Shown here in pieces: positions 46,431 to 58,462 of a stretch of DNA of 64,000 nucleotides (positions are counted from its first letter, which is position 1; each line of letters starts with the position of its first letter). Below the pieces are notes generated by a model. That model did not search any database. It was not told the DNA's origin and was given only the letters and a program-made list of their open reading frames with translations. Source of the stretch: Quercus robur (taxonomy: Eukaryota; Streptophyta; Magnoliopsida; Fagales; Fagaceae). Position numbers and translations under genes: made by a program. Location: the NCBI RefSeq assembly GCF_932294415.1, contig NC_065539.1, positions 52,161,501 to 52,225,500 of the forward strand, read 5' to 3'.

Positions 46431-46910
46431 TGCCATTGAATTTCCTAGAACACATGAACTACATCTTTCAACTCTCTATCTCTTCCTCTCTAATGCACAA
46501 AGCACACACAGGTACTAAGCTTTCTGTAGTTTACTTGATCTTTTTGTGAAACATTTACCTGTTTGGTAATGTGGTTTCAAACCATACTTTCTCAAACTAC
46601 AGTTTGTTTAATCTTCACTTTTTCTTCGTTATAGCCTTTTTAAACAATCCCATTTTTGGATATTTTTCCTAAATTTCTTCATTTATTCCCCCCTAGATTT
46701 AACATTATTTCGCTTTGGGTTTTCAGGAAGAGGTATATACATTTTGTATGAGGATGTCAAATCCTGCCCCTATGAAGATGTGCATGTCTTATGGTCAATA
46801 CTAGTGGAGTCAAATACTTCTTTGCCATCAAAAAATGGTGCTCATATGCAACCAGTTGACAGAATATGAGAAAGTTCCAGTTATTTACATTTTCCTTTTC
46901 TGTCAAGTCC
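46420..46910 (+). ncRNA. Possible spliced non-coding transcript with a miR156-like hairpin (weak)
   Basis: A TATA-like CTTTATATACATT (about 46419) is followed by a CT-rich leader, a possible donor (CACACAG|GTACTAAG near 46511) and a possible acceptor (TTTTCAG near 46727). Downstream, 46856-46906 folds into a short stem: arms TTGACAGAATATGAGAAAG and CATTTTCCTTTTCTGTCAA pair with three mismatches. The left arm shares its first nine bases with the miR156/157 family (TTGACAGAA), but the rest diverges. No protein is encoded. Confidence 0.2.
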
Positions 46911-49417
46911 AGCTATGTACATAAACATATTTGATATTTATGAGTTTTATACTCGTATAAAAGAGTTGTCTTTTCTTTTTTTGTTCTTCTGGGTTTCTTC
47001 AATTTCTCTCCTGTCATCTGAGGTACGCATTTGTATATTATGGTACTCTCAAGTTTCAATATTTATAGAAACGTTTTATTTGGCTCTTAATTTGAAACAG
47101 CCTTTTCTTTTACATGTTCTATATACCTAACTCTAATTCTAGATGCATTTGGCAAAAGGGGTAGTTTGTTTCTACTTCTACATGGTTTCTTATTGTTGCT
47201 TCGTCTGTTTTCAGTGGTTGTGGTGGCAGTTTGCTTCTTCTTTTAATATATTATAGGAGACTTTCTTGAAGATGACAGGTGAAAACTACAAAAATGGATG
47301 GGACAACTAACAAGATTTTCTCATTTAAAAAAATAATTTCATGTCGTATTATGTTAGTGAGTTTTCAACATTTTCATTGCATAAAGTAGAAAGCAATAAA
47401 GAACTTTGTGTAATATAGTCCTTAATGAGAAATGTGGATCTCTTGAATATACCTTTCAAATAAACAGAAAGACACTAGAAACATAATCTTTAGACAAATA
47501 TAAAAGACAAATAAAAGACCAAAAAAAAAAAAAAAAAGAGCAAATTTAATTTTGTTTTTGTCTACTAGAGTACTACTAAAAAAATTTCATATGATTAACT
47601 AGTTGACAACTCCAAGTGTTTTCAATGAAAATATCCGGGATTCAATTCCCCTCTTCCCCAATGTAACTATCGAATTATCAAAAAAATGAAAATACAAAAT
47701 CCTCTCTTAATCAAATTTTGATCTATACTTGAAGAAATATTAGGTCTTGATAACGTTATGAAATCCCTGGCTATAAGAGGGAGAATATACCATATAATAA
47801 TGCTATAATGTATGAACTTACAAATTACAATATCCTGTAGCAATAGTATAACACATGAAATTATAAAGATTTAAAAGATATATTTGACCTTAAAAACGTC
47901 GGTGATGCTGATGTTGGCCTAGCTACAACTTTTCAAAATTGTATAAAACCCCACAAGTAATCCCTGCTTGGGTCACTTCTGACGAAAGGAACCGAATATG
48001 TTTTAATTGTTTTATGCTTTATGAAAATCCATGCCATTCTCACTCGCTTCAAAATGCTTTGCAAAATGTACTACTCTTTATGGTCTATTATTGTAAGGAC
48101 CAGTTTTTAGCAACTTTTTGGAATCACCAAAGAGTTAGTAACTCACATTTTATTGAAATGTTTTTCTTTAAACCATTTCTTTGTGCTATAAGCAAATTCA
48201 ACCTACAAGCCCTCAAAAGTCATTACGTGCCATTCTAGAAACTGTATACTTGGATAACTAAATTTCATATAGTTGATGACAGATTCAATTTTTGACTCTT
48301 GGCAATTCCAATCTTTCATTATGTGGTCAAGCTGGGTTAGGTAAAAGTCTGTCATGCTCACAATCTCATGTGCTCATCTTATGGCATAGAGAATTAAACA
48401 CAGAACTGTATTACTTTGGTGAACCCTATCCTGAACTAGCAGAGAGATCGTTCTTATATTCTAGCATAGCGTATTCTGGTTCCTCCTAGTCCTAAACCTT
48501 AACCTGCCACAACCACATGTACACAAATTCTCCAATTTGTCCTACGTCTATAAATTTCGTACTACGAACACCAATCTCAAAGATATGCCGCACTTATAAC
48601 TTTTTGTTTTTTTATAGGACCGCTCTCATAACTTTATATCACTATCAGGCAGATATCATGGCTATATCACAATCAAATTGTCATCCAAGTCTCTAGGAAA
48701 TTTAAATAAATCAAAGTTAAGACCATAGTTGCTATCAAACTAATCACTAGGAAAATAATAGCTTACAGAAGAGCTTTTGCCACTTAATCATACAAAGCTG
48801 GGTTCAAAATAACTTTCAGATGTTCTCAGTAGGGACATATGTGGCAAGTACAAGCAAAACCTGGCAATAATGGCAATCTTCAGGAAGAAGAATCCAAAGG
48901 AGTTATTTGAGCAATAATTTTACCTTGCCCTTTCAAAATTCTGCATTTTTATCCAAAGAAAGAAAGATATTAGCAGATGTCCATTGCCCTCTAGATAATT
49001 CATAATTTTTGGTCTATATCTATTATGATTATTATTATTAATAAAAACTAATCAGTGCATATCTTAACATTTGGTAACCCAGCAAAATATTTGCAAACAG
49101 CTATGCTGTATTAGCTATGGAGTATTATCTTTTAATTTCAAGTGCTAACACAGCATTCCTGATAGCCATATACGGTTTTAATCAGCACAAAGTGATTGAG
49201 CTTAATGGGACAAGTATGTCTGGGTGCTGCTATCAATATGTTGTAAATTAAGCTATCAAATAAATAGCAAACATGAAAGCTACATAACCATACAATGACT
49301 GAAGTGTTATGGAGTTTGACAAGCAAACATGTGTTAATGTGATAATGTTATTCACTCAATTTTAAGGAAAATTTAAAGAGGCTGTGGTGAATTACTACAA
49401 GGCAGACCTTAATGGCA
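46911..49417. other. Intergenic, no gene recognised
   Basis: AT-rich. A SINE-like B box (GGGATTCAATTCCCCTCTTCCC) lies near 47640-47665, and the last few hundred bases may be the SurE 3' UTR. No exon supported. Confidence 0.45.
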
Positions 49418-52400
49418 TCACAAGGATGATGTAGAAGCATGTTCAGCCACACTCGGTAGCCAATTTTGAAAGAAGGCATAGGAATCGCTGTCTGCACGTG
49501 ACAGGGCAGCAAGAGGAGTGACAGTAATCTGAAATAAAATCATGATAACAAGTTAGTGATGGCCCGCATAGAGATTTTAATCGAACAAAATAATGTGGGG
49601 GAGATAAAATCACACAAATAAATTTCATAAATCAAATCTACGCACATATCCTTCTTGAACATATTGGTAGTCTGTATCAACCTCCTTATCAATGTAGGGA
49701 TCCTTTACCTACAACAATTGAAAAGTAGAGTCATCCATTTAAAATTTAACTAGAAAAAAAGTGACATAATCAAGTTTCCTTCATGTTTATAATTACTATG
49801 TTACAATCAAGTTTTCTTCTCTAATTTGTTAAAATTAAGAGTTTCAATCATATTGTACTCAAAAGCATCAGTCATTAGATGAAATGATTATGTCTATTTT
49901 ACTATAAACAAGGTGTCCAATTTGGGTAGGCTTTTGCTTTCCCAGTACACCCCCTGTGTACCAAGGAAGTTGTTTTCTCCTTCTTGTATTTTTTTTTTTT
50001 TTTTTTTCAATAAAGTTTTTATTTACCAATCAAAAAAAAAGGTATATTGCTATTATGGCATCCAACATAATCTCATTCACTTCTTTCAAAGAAATCAAAT
50101 CCTCTGGAATATAATGGATTGGAGGCATCTTAAGGGTTCTATTTCTGAAGTGGCTTCCTCCTTTCTTTGTGGTGCCCCATAACTGTGGTTCGACTCCCAC
50201 ATTCCCACCTCCCCAACTATCTATCTATTAAAAAATATAAATATATAAATAATTTGCTAAACAAAATCTATCGAAACGGAATCAAATGTGAAATAACACA
50301 ATTCAACACCAATTAAAGAAAAAACATAAGCTGCTTATAAGTTTTTGTCATCCTTTATAAAGCAGGTAAGAAGATATAATTTAGAAAGTCGGAAGGCCTC
50401 AGGGGATGGAGGAATTTGGGCAGGATCTATTAGCAGCAAATTCCGTATAAGATCCACTTTAAGAACTGCTCTGGAACATAGAATATGAATTTAAGATCAT
50501 TTAAGCTTAAACAAATTTTAAAAGCAGTAACCCTCATTAAAAAAACTTGGTTACAAACTCAATTGTTTACTAAAAGTTTCCAATTTTAGACGGTAAAAAT
50601 TATATTTTAAATTATTTACAAATCATATATTTTTACAACATTGACATCTAAGAACCCAAGGAGAAAATTTTGTGTATATCATGCATAATTATTTATTGTT
50701 CACAAAACCTCTACAAAATAGAACCTTGAGCATTGTTGTCTATAGGGTTAAATTGGAAGCTAAGAACTTTAGACTTAAAAGAGTCCTTTAACACCCCAAA
50801 AACATACACATTAAAACTATCACATAACTATATTAAACAAAGGCTAAACTTAACACTGCAATTTATAAGACTTGAAATTCCTTGGCTAATTTCCAGCCAA
50901 CTCTACTCCCCCTCCCCACCCCCCAATCCAAACGGACCATAACAATTACAGCATAACCGTCAAATTTTGCTTAAAAGTTAACACCCTTAAGGATGAGGAA
51001 GACTCATGATTTTCTCCAAAGTCTAAGTTCAACATGTGAACTTAACATAGCCAAAATTAAATGAAAAATTCAAATTATTTAAAATAATCAATGTAAGATC
51101 CTGATCAATTCATTTAGGGAAAGTGGTAATTACTAGAAGGGTCCAGTTAAGCCATCCATTTTTGAAAACATTTTCTTGAAAATTGAAAAAGCTGTTAATA
51201 TTTTTTCAATTCTTGAAAAAAAAATTTCCAAAAATGAAAATTATTGTGTGCCCTTAGGGCACACATTAGCAAAATCCTTACTAGAAATATCCAGATGAAG
51301 TCAACCTTTGCAGGTCTATAAGGCTCAGTCTATTGAGGTAGGCTATGTTGGTGAAATAGGTAACCATCTTGATTAATTTTTGTTTTAAGTAAAATAGGTT
51401 CGGATATTGAGGCTAAATTGAGATTAATTTATTATAGCATGGGTTGCTTGTCTTTTGTACTTTGAATTTTGTTCAGGATGTTAATAACGAAGTGATTCTA
51501 AGCAACATGGAAATGGGAAAAGCTATACATGTTTGCCTTCAAGCAGTAAATGGCAAGCACATGCAAATGCAAAAGAGTTCAGTGAATATTGTGACTATCA
51601 GAGTATTATCAACTTAGAAAAATAATTAAACAATGAGTCACAACATAAAGAGCGATGGATAAAGTGAGGGACATACTTCCCTCTTGAACAAAAGATTGTC
51701 TGGCAATGTAGCTGACGTTTCAGTTTCTGCTGATGCTTCTGAGTTAGCCTCCATGGTCATAGTTGATAACATTTTTCCTCCTTGCATGTCAGAAGTAACT
51801 TGCTTCCATCCCATTTTATATATACTTTTACCCTGCTTAGTCAGCCTGTACCCCTTTTTGAGGCACGTGAGACAAACATTACAACCACACATTACATAAC
51901 TAAGATAATAGCATTCTTATCATGAAACAAGAAATTGCAGTTGAATCAGTTCCAAATTGATCACACAAAGCCAAATGACTTAACCACAAGCATATCTTCA
52001 AGCCAAATGACTTAACCATGAGCATAAATTCATTTAGAAGTTGCATCAGGAAATTAAAAGTAGGGTGATCACCTTATGAAGAATTTCAACTCATTTAAAA
52101 TAATCAGACTGACTGAAGACATTCCAGGAGAGTGAATAATAAGATTACTCTTTTCTTCAACATTCTTGATATGCTACTATCTTGCATAATGTAAAAACTG
52201 ACCTATCAGAAGGACAATGGCAATGAAAATGCTCTCCTAAACTTATCATTCAATAGTGAAACCTTCAAAAGTAGTTTGAGTTTACCTTATTATTCAACAG
52301 TGAAACCTTCAAAAATTCTCTTAAAATTTTTTTTTTTTGGATAAGTAAAAGTTCTCTTAAACTTATCATTCAATAGTGAAACTTTCAAAAGTAGTTTTGG

Positions 52401-55400
52401 GTTTACCTTATTATTAGCAACATCTGTTGGCAGATCTATGTTCAAAAAACATTTTTGAGGATAAGCCTGATTCCTGATCTCAGCCAGAATTGCACTTATG
52501 ATTGGTAAACAAGCCTCAGCAGCAAGCGTATAGTCATCTACACTACTCTTACCTCCAACCCTGAAAATCAAGAACGCAAATCACTTGTAGGAGAAAAGGA
52601 ACCTTATTATGATGGCAAGATAGATTTAAGGATGAAATGTAAAATAGCTGAAACATAACATGACATTGTTGTCACATTCATTTTAATCTGCCTCAACCAC
52701 GGTAATATGCTATGACAAATTGTATAAAAATTTTACTTTGAACAAAATCTATATTATATGTGTTGCCATACATATATGTTAACATACCATTCATATGATA
52801 TAGAGACAGAAGGCAAATCATTGAAAAAGGCCTCTCGAGCACCTGCTACTGTGCCAGAGTAAATGCTGCAATTCCAAACCAATCAAAAAAGAAATGAACA
52901 TTAGCTGCCCAAAGAAAGAAAATTACAATGTAGTAAAAGAACTCCAGCAGGGATACTAACAATGTAAACAAGAAAGTGTCCCATAATGGGTGTACTAGTG
53001 ATCTCATATTCTCATGAGACTAAAATCACTAAATTTCCTTAAATCAGTTTAGAAGGACATGTTTCCTTGTGATTTTTTTTATTCCCAAGGGGATTGATGG
53101 CACAGACACACACTGTTTGAAAGAACCTTCTTTTTTTTTTTTTTAACGTTCAGAAGTCATTGTTTGTAAGAACCTTGAAATAACAGTATGTGGTTCTAAC
53201 AATTTTTTTTTTGATAAGTAAGTATGTAGTTCTAACAATATAAACCAACTTCTGTCACAAATCCTTTACAAGTCCAAAGCAGAAAATATTAAGAAAAAGA
53301 AAGGGCTGATTTTATTTTTAGATCCTTTTAGTTTCACTTTTTGGCCCTTTAAAGTAAGTGGAAGCTTCTTGTCCCCTCCTTTTCTTTCAATTTCTCTTCT
53401 TGACAAGGTATCCATTTTGAACAATAGAAAGGGGCATTAACACAGTCAGAATTTTGAAGAGAAGGCACAAAGGAAGACTAACATGTGATAACCACAGTTG
53501 CTACCCATGTTGATGCCACTAACTACCTGCATGCAGAAATGGGAAAAATATTAGCAAAAATTTCAAAGATCAAACAACTTTAATAACTGCAACTTCTAGT
53601 CAAATGCAACCTGCTCAAGTGATTGCACAAGACATTTGTTCAACTCAGAAGAGTTAGACAACAAAATGAAGTCAAATAAACTTTAAAGCAAAATAGCTGA
53701 ATTGAGAGCAGTAATTCCAGTGTCATTACAAGTCATAACGGCTCCATATTGAGGTGTTCAAGAAATTAGAGAGAGAGGCCCACTATACAAAGAAATTAGC
53801 CAAATGGAAACTTTTTCTTTTATTGGTAAGCTGCACATGCAGGCCCAATGGTTTTTAAACCAATGACCTCACCCTCCACCTAACACTTACAAGGGGAGGA
53901 GGTGCCAATTGAGTTAGAGCTCATTGGCATTCAAAGAATTAGCCAGATGGAAAATCACAATACAATTTAACAGTATCAGTTAGTCCTCTCTAGCAGTGCA
54001 ACCAATGAAACTTCCATAACCATGCATTATAACCAGAGATCTACCAGATCAGCAATTGAAGGAAAGAGTGCTTTGGAAATTCCCAAAGAAGTACAGTCAG
54101 CTGGAGTTCCTGCAAATCATATGCAAAACTTCAATCTTGTATTAAAAAATAAAAATAAAAATAAAAATAAATACCAGGAACTATCAGAGGAACGCAGTAA
54201 TAATATAAATTGAAGATATTAATTAATGATTAGCACTGTGAAGGGGTGGATCATCCTTCAGATATCAAAATTGCATCTAAATAGAAAATGTATGGCTACA
54301 CTCTAAGGATGTATATGGTTATTAACTGAAACATACTTAAAAAGCACAAGGATCTCCACAAGTTTGGTCATTTTTTAGAAAATTGCTTTTAAGTGTGTCA
54401 CACCCTACTAATCAATTAAAAAATGGGTATCAATGGGAGCGAACTCATAAGCACACTTCTCTAGCCTCTAAGCATACGGCGGTCATTACAGTAAAACCAA
54501 AGTTGTTTTATATATACACACACACATTGTGTTGTGTGTATTCCTTAATTCACTCCTACCTTCATTATGAGTTACAACAACCTGAATTTCCCTTTTTCTC
54601 TTGCTATAAACATAAGAAGATTTTTAAAAGAACGAAAAGAAAAAAAAAAATAGTGTTAGGAAGACCTCAGTAAGCTCCTATTTAGAGAATTTCAACAAAT
54701 ATCTTAACGACTACAAAGAAATACTTTCCAGCTTACACATATGATCACATAGCTGTACTCCATTACAGCAATATTATATCACAAAATTACTACTCTATAT
54801 AAAGAGTCATAATATCCAATAATGCAGACTCCACTAGCTATAAAGAGAATTAATAAAAGCTCAAACTTCAAAATTCTGGAAGTTGTAAATGAATTTGAAT
54901 TAACAGAAAATACCACATACCAGAAGTTGCAAAGGCTGTTGCTCCATCAATATGTACTTGTTTCACAGTAAGCGGGTGGCGCCAAGTAATACAATGACTA
55001 ACAGCTGACTTTTCCCTGAAAATAGCAAAATAAGGCCGTAAGACACCACGCATAACTCTATATCGACGACCAATATCATGCAAATGGACTTTGATATCGA
55101 TAGATAACAAATTTCAGCTATTTGCCATCAAAAAACAGAAATGCATCTGTATGAGAAATTTAAATCAAGCCATCAATGAGCTATAGCTCTACCAATACTT
55201 CCTCCTTGCATAATAATGGGGTGAGGGTGAGGTTGCGGGGGTACAAGACTGCCCGACTAACTTAACCAATCATAAAAATGATACTCAAATCAACATGTAC
55301 TACCTCATCCTATTATAATGAGGTGGCGGGTGATGTCCGCGGATTCAAGACCCATTGGGTGTGTGTAACTTACCAATTTTTAAAATTTAAAAAAAAAAAA

Positions 55401-56196
55401 AAAAATTTAAAAAGATATTCAAATGAAGTGAAAACCATGAAAACTACAAACAAATAGCTTAGCAGCCATGATCAAAAGAAATTAAAAGTCATACTCGTAC
55501 CCACTGCACAAGGCTCTCACTTTGTGAATTCCGTGATAAATGATTGGTAGACTTCTTTGCCATAATCAAAACCATTAAATCATATAATAAAAACCGCTTT
55601 CACATTAACTTTTTTTTTTTTCTTTTTAAAAGTTATTTTCGCCATGATCTCAAGTCTCTCGTGTCAGTTTTTTTAAGAAGTTAAAAATACTTAGGTATTC
55701 TCAACCACAAAAAAAAGTCTCAACCACAAAAATAACACTATGCTACTGTAATACACAACGACTTGCACATCAAAACTCCGATCTAAAGTGAACAGAATTA
55801 AATTACACAGGGACGTTTACAAAATAGCAAAACCGGACACACAGGCCTCGTTAATTACAACATTTACCATAGTTTACCAAGTACATATTATTTTTTTTTC
55901 TAATTAAAAAATTAATATGACCGTTGAAAATCAAATCAAAACCAGAATTAAAGTAATCAAAGTGCACAGACAAAAATATATACACACAATAACCAAACAG
56001 TCTCAGACACACATATATAGACACATACAAAGAGAAAGAGAGAGAGATATTAATGGTTATAGTAAACGCACGAATCAGGAGCGCAGACTTGGACATTGTA
56101 GTGTTGCGTGGAGACGAGGGCTCGAACCAGAGCTCGAAGTCCCGGCGCGTCGATGCCATCGTCGTTCGTAACAAGGATCGTTGGTCGGTTTTCCAT
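49418..56196 (-). CDS. SurE-type 5'-nucleotidase / acid phosphatase, 9 coding exons
   Basis: Exons (minus order): 56196-56072, 55015-54921, 54109-54045, 53526-53483, 52865-52788, 52560-52407, 51853-51677, 49708-49646, 49528-49418. All introns are GT-AG, phase is kept throughout, and the product is 303 residues. SurE enzymes are metal-dependent phosphatases acting on nucleoside monophosphates. Metal-binding residues are visible in [16 protein letters not shown] (N11, D12, D13), APDSEKSAVSH (S42) and [28 protein letters not shown] (the conserved Asn of SGIN.GSN). Also conserved are [52 protein letters not shown] and [13 protein letters not shown]. The length matches plant SurE proteins. Exon 7's acceptor (CAAAAAG) has a poor pyrimidine tract and is the least certain junction. 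Introns hold a SINE, a probable second SINE and a LINE tail. Confidence 0.92.
49908..50041 (+). mobile_element. 3' end fragment of a LINE, in SurE intron 7
   Basis: CTTTTGCTTTCCCAGTACAC...GTGTACC, a long T run, then CAATAAAGTTTTTATTTACC and an A tail. This is the usual plant LINE 3' UTR ending, severely 5'-truncated. Confidence 0.55.
52232..52414. repeat. Short tandem duplication covering the SurE exon 6 donor
   Basis: 52232-52294 and 52352-52414 are about 120 bp apart and share CTTATCATTCAATAGTGAAA and GTTTACCTTATTATT. The second unit contains the real exon 6 donor (AATAAG|GTAAAC at 52407); the first is an intronic decoy with the same junction. A third fragment lies at about 52294-52320. 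Confidence 0.8.
53811..53931 (-). mobile_element. SINE in SurE intron 3
   Basis: Flanked by CAAAGAAATTAGCCAAATGG (53788 on) and CAAAGAATTAGCCAGATGG (53932 on), an imperfect long target-site duplication. The minus strand has A-box-like GCTCTAACTCAATTGGCACC and B-box-like GAGGTCATTGGTTTAAAAAC, then an A-rich tail. It is a family distinct from the copy at 21693. Confidence 0.75.
55200..55395 (+). mobile_element. Probable SINE in SurE intron 1
   Basis: Ends GGTGATGTCCGCGGATTCAA, GACCCATTGGGTGTGTGTAA and CTTACCAA, then an A-rich tail, a common plant SINE 3' half. The start is not defined. Confidence 0.5.
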
Positions 56197-56310
56197 TTTT
56201 TTTTTTTTTTTTTTGGTTAGAGAAATGATAACTGATTGCGATCAATTTGAATTGAATTGGTTTCAGAGAGAGGTTTAAACTTTAAAGCTTGATTAGAGGT
56301 TTAGGAGTAT

Positions 56311-56318
56311 TATTTATA
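56311..56318 (-). promoter_or_regulatory. TATA box of the SurE gene
   Basis: TATAAATA on the minus strand, 115 bp upstream of the ATG at 56196. The intervening leader ends in an 18-base A run directly before the ATG. Confidence 0.7.
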
Positions 56319-56839
56319 GGTGCACTGAACAGTAAGAATAGTAAATACTAAATACTGAGTAGGGGTACGCTGGGCTTGGAACCAATGGGCGCGTTTTGCG
56401 TACGCAGACCACCCTTCGTTTATTGTTTCATTTGTGGAAAACTCTATAAAGTAGTTTTTTTTGCCATTTTAAAAGTTTTATTTTATTTGTAGGGTCCCAC
56501 ACTCTCCCCCTATTTCTATACACCCTCATCATTGATTTTTGGATTAATTCAAGGCGGCCAGCGAATTCAGTATTTTATTTAAAATTCAATACATATTATT
56601 ATATCTAATAATATTTCCAAGTCCAAGGTTGGGCGCTCTCTTTTTTTGCTCCTGACAGCGAGAGTTTTTCTCTGAAAACCTTTCCCTGCCTCGTAGCACT
56701 GCCGTTTCCTTCTCAGAGGAGTTACCGTCCCTGCGAATAACACTGTTATTCACAGGCTAGCTGGGTTTTTTTTACTGGGATTACAGGGAAACACTTCTTT
56801 CTCCTCCCCTATCACTTTCTTTCTTATTACGAACTTATT

Positions 56840-58462
56840 ATGGAAGATCTGTCGAACCGGTGGAAATCTCTCTCCCTATCGGAGAAGGAAGGCCCTGGTT
56901 TGGCTCTGAAATCCGACCAAGCCACCACAGAAGTTTCGATGGTGGCACGATTCCTAACAAAGCGCCCCCTTAACCTGGACGCCATAGCACAAACTTTCAA
57001 CCCCCTGTGGAGAACAAAGACGGGGTTTAGAATGAAATTTATTGGCGACCACCTTATTCTATTTTCTTTTGACTCCGAGGAAGATGTAAACAGGATCCTG
57101 GCAGCAGCGCCATGGAGCTTTGATAAGCATATCATGGTTGTATCAAGATATGAGAATACGGCAGCTGTTAGCAGCACGGACATGACCACTGTGCCGTTTT
57201 GGGTTCAGGTACACGATATTCCATTACGATTCAGAAACAGAGAAGTGGCTGAACAGATATGTGAGGCTATGGGCACTGTGATAAAGCCGGAAAACCCAAA
57301 CGACAGTGACGGCGGTAGTTTTATTCGGGTTCGAGTGGCTTTAAACATCACGCTCCCTCTGTGTCGTGGTAGGCTCCTCACCCTTGAAAATGACGAGACT
57401 CATTGGGTCTCCTTCAGGTTTGAACGCCTCCCCAACGTGTGTTACTGGTGTGGGTGTCTCACTCACCCTGACAAAGACTGCGAAAAATGGATCGAAAGTG
57501 AGGGAACACTCAGAAAGGAGGACCAACATTTCGGCCCTTGGTTAAGAGTTGCACCTTTTACGGCCTCTAGAAAGGGATTTCTATCGGTCCCGGGTTTTTA
57601 CGCCCACAAGAAAGCTGAAAAATTCAATCCGAACCAGACCGGAGCTCAGCACCATGATCGGAATACTCCACCAGTAATGGCGTGTGAATCTTCACAAAAT
57701 TTGCCGCCAAAACTCATGGAGGAAAACGCAAATCACGCTTCTGACAAATCTGGAGATATGACAGCTCAAAATCCGAACTTCTCTGAGACCTCCTTTTTGG
57801 TTTCCCCGCTGCAACCTACCCAACCTACTTCTTTTGAACAAGTGATTGCTGAAATTGACAGAGATATCTACTGTTTTGACAGGGAGGCTCCCGAGCTAGT
57901 TACTTCTCATGGCTTTCCAGCCACGGAAAATTCGGATCACTGTCAGCATGATGGTACTACTTTGGTTGCCCCTCAGACTAACTACGGTGATATCAAGAAA
58001 GGTGACAGCAAAAAGCGTGGAGGCTCTACAGAGGTGTTAGAGAGGTCAAATCAAGTTCCATTATGTGGTAATGCTCAGACTAAAAAAGGTGAGGGGGTTT
58101 TGGGAAATGGACCGGGCAAGGAAAATATTGTTGGGCTGAATGCTGCTGGGCCCAAATTAACCACCAACAACTCTCCTGGTGTGAGCTTAGAAGTGGTGAG
58201 GCCCAGATCGCCCCTTAAGGACTTAACCAACGGTACTGGGCCGTTAAAAATTCAACAAAGCAGCCTAGGGAGCAAGTGGACTAGGCTGATTCGCCCAACC
58301 AACGAGCCTAAACTTAAGGAAGCTACTTATGATAAGTTAAGGGAACGTCCAACGATTGACCCCTCAGACTCCCATGCACAAAAACGCAGAGCAGTGTGTA
58401 TTAATGGAGTCGATCAACTCCCATCGGCGGCGGCTGTCTCCCAGCCCCGCCGTCAGCCATGA
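56840..58462 (+). CDS. LINE ORF1, DUF4283 domain and zinc knuckle
   Basis: 540 residues. The N-terminal DUF4283 domain is at about 30-170 (VARFLTKRPLNLDAIAQTF, LFSFDSEEDVNRILAAAPWSFDKHIMVV, PFWVQVHDIPLRFRN). A CX2CX4HX4C knuckle follows at residues 201-214 (CYWCGCLTHPDKDC). The rest is a long hydrophilic, low-complexity tail. The protein binds LINE RNA and forms the ribonucleoprotein. The last codons overlap the ORF2 start as ATGA, so ORF2 is probably translated by termination-reinitiation. The frame is intact. DUF4283 proteins are often annotated as host genes, but the context shows this one is transposon-encoded. Confidence 0.92.
   Translation: MEDLSNRWKSLSLSEKEGPGLALKSDQATTEVSMVARFLTKRPLNLDAIAQTFNPLWRTKTGFRMKFIGDHLILFSFDSEEDVNRILAAAPWSFDKHIMVVSRYENTAAVSSTDMTTVPFWVQVHDIPLRFRNREVAEQICEAMGTVIKPENPNDSDGGSFIRVRVALNITLPLCRGRLLTLENDETHWVSFRFERLPNVCYWCGCLTHPDKDCEKWIESEGTLRKEDQHFGPWLRVAPFTASRKGFLSVPGFYAHKKAEKFNPNQTGAQHHDRNTPPVMACESSQNLPPKLMEENANHASDKSGDMTAQNPNFSETSFLVSPLQPTQPTSFEQVIAEIDRDIYCFDREAPELVTSHGFPATENSDHCQHDGTTLVAPQTNYGDIKKGDSKKRGGSTEVLERSNQVPLCGNAQTKKGEGVLGNGPGKENIVGLNAAGPKLTTNNSPGVSLEVVRPRSPLKDLTNGTGPLKIQQSSLGSKWTRLIRPTNEPKLKEATYDKLRERPTIDPSDSHAQKRRAVCINGVDQLPSAAAVSQPRRQP

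Noticed and set aside
56840-58462. DUF4283 zinc-knuckle ORF considered as a host gene
   Set aside because: It lies inside a LINE with target-site duplication, and its stop overlaps the ORF2 start.
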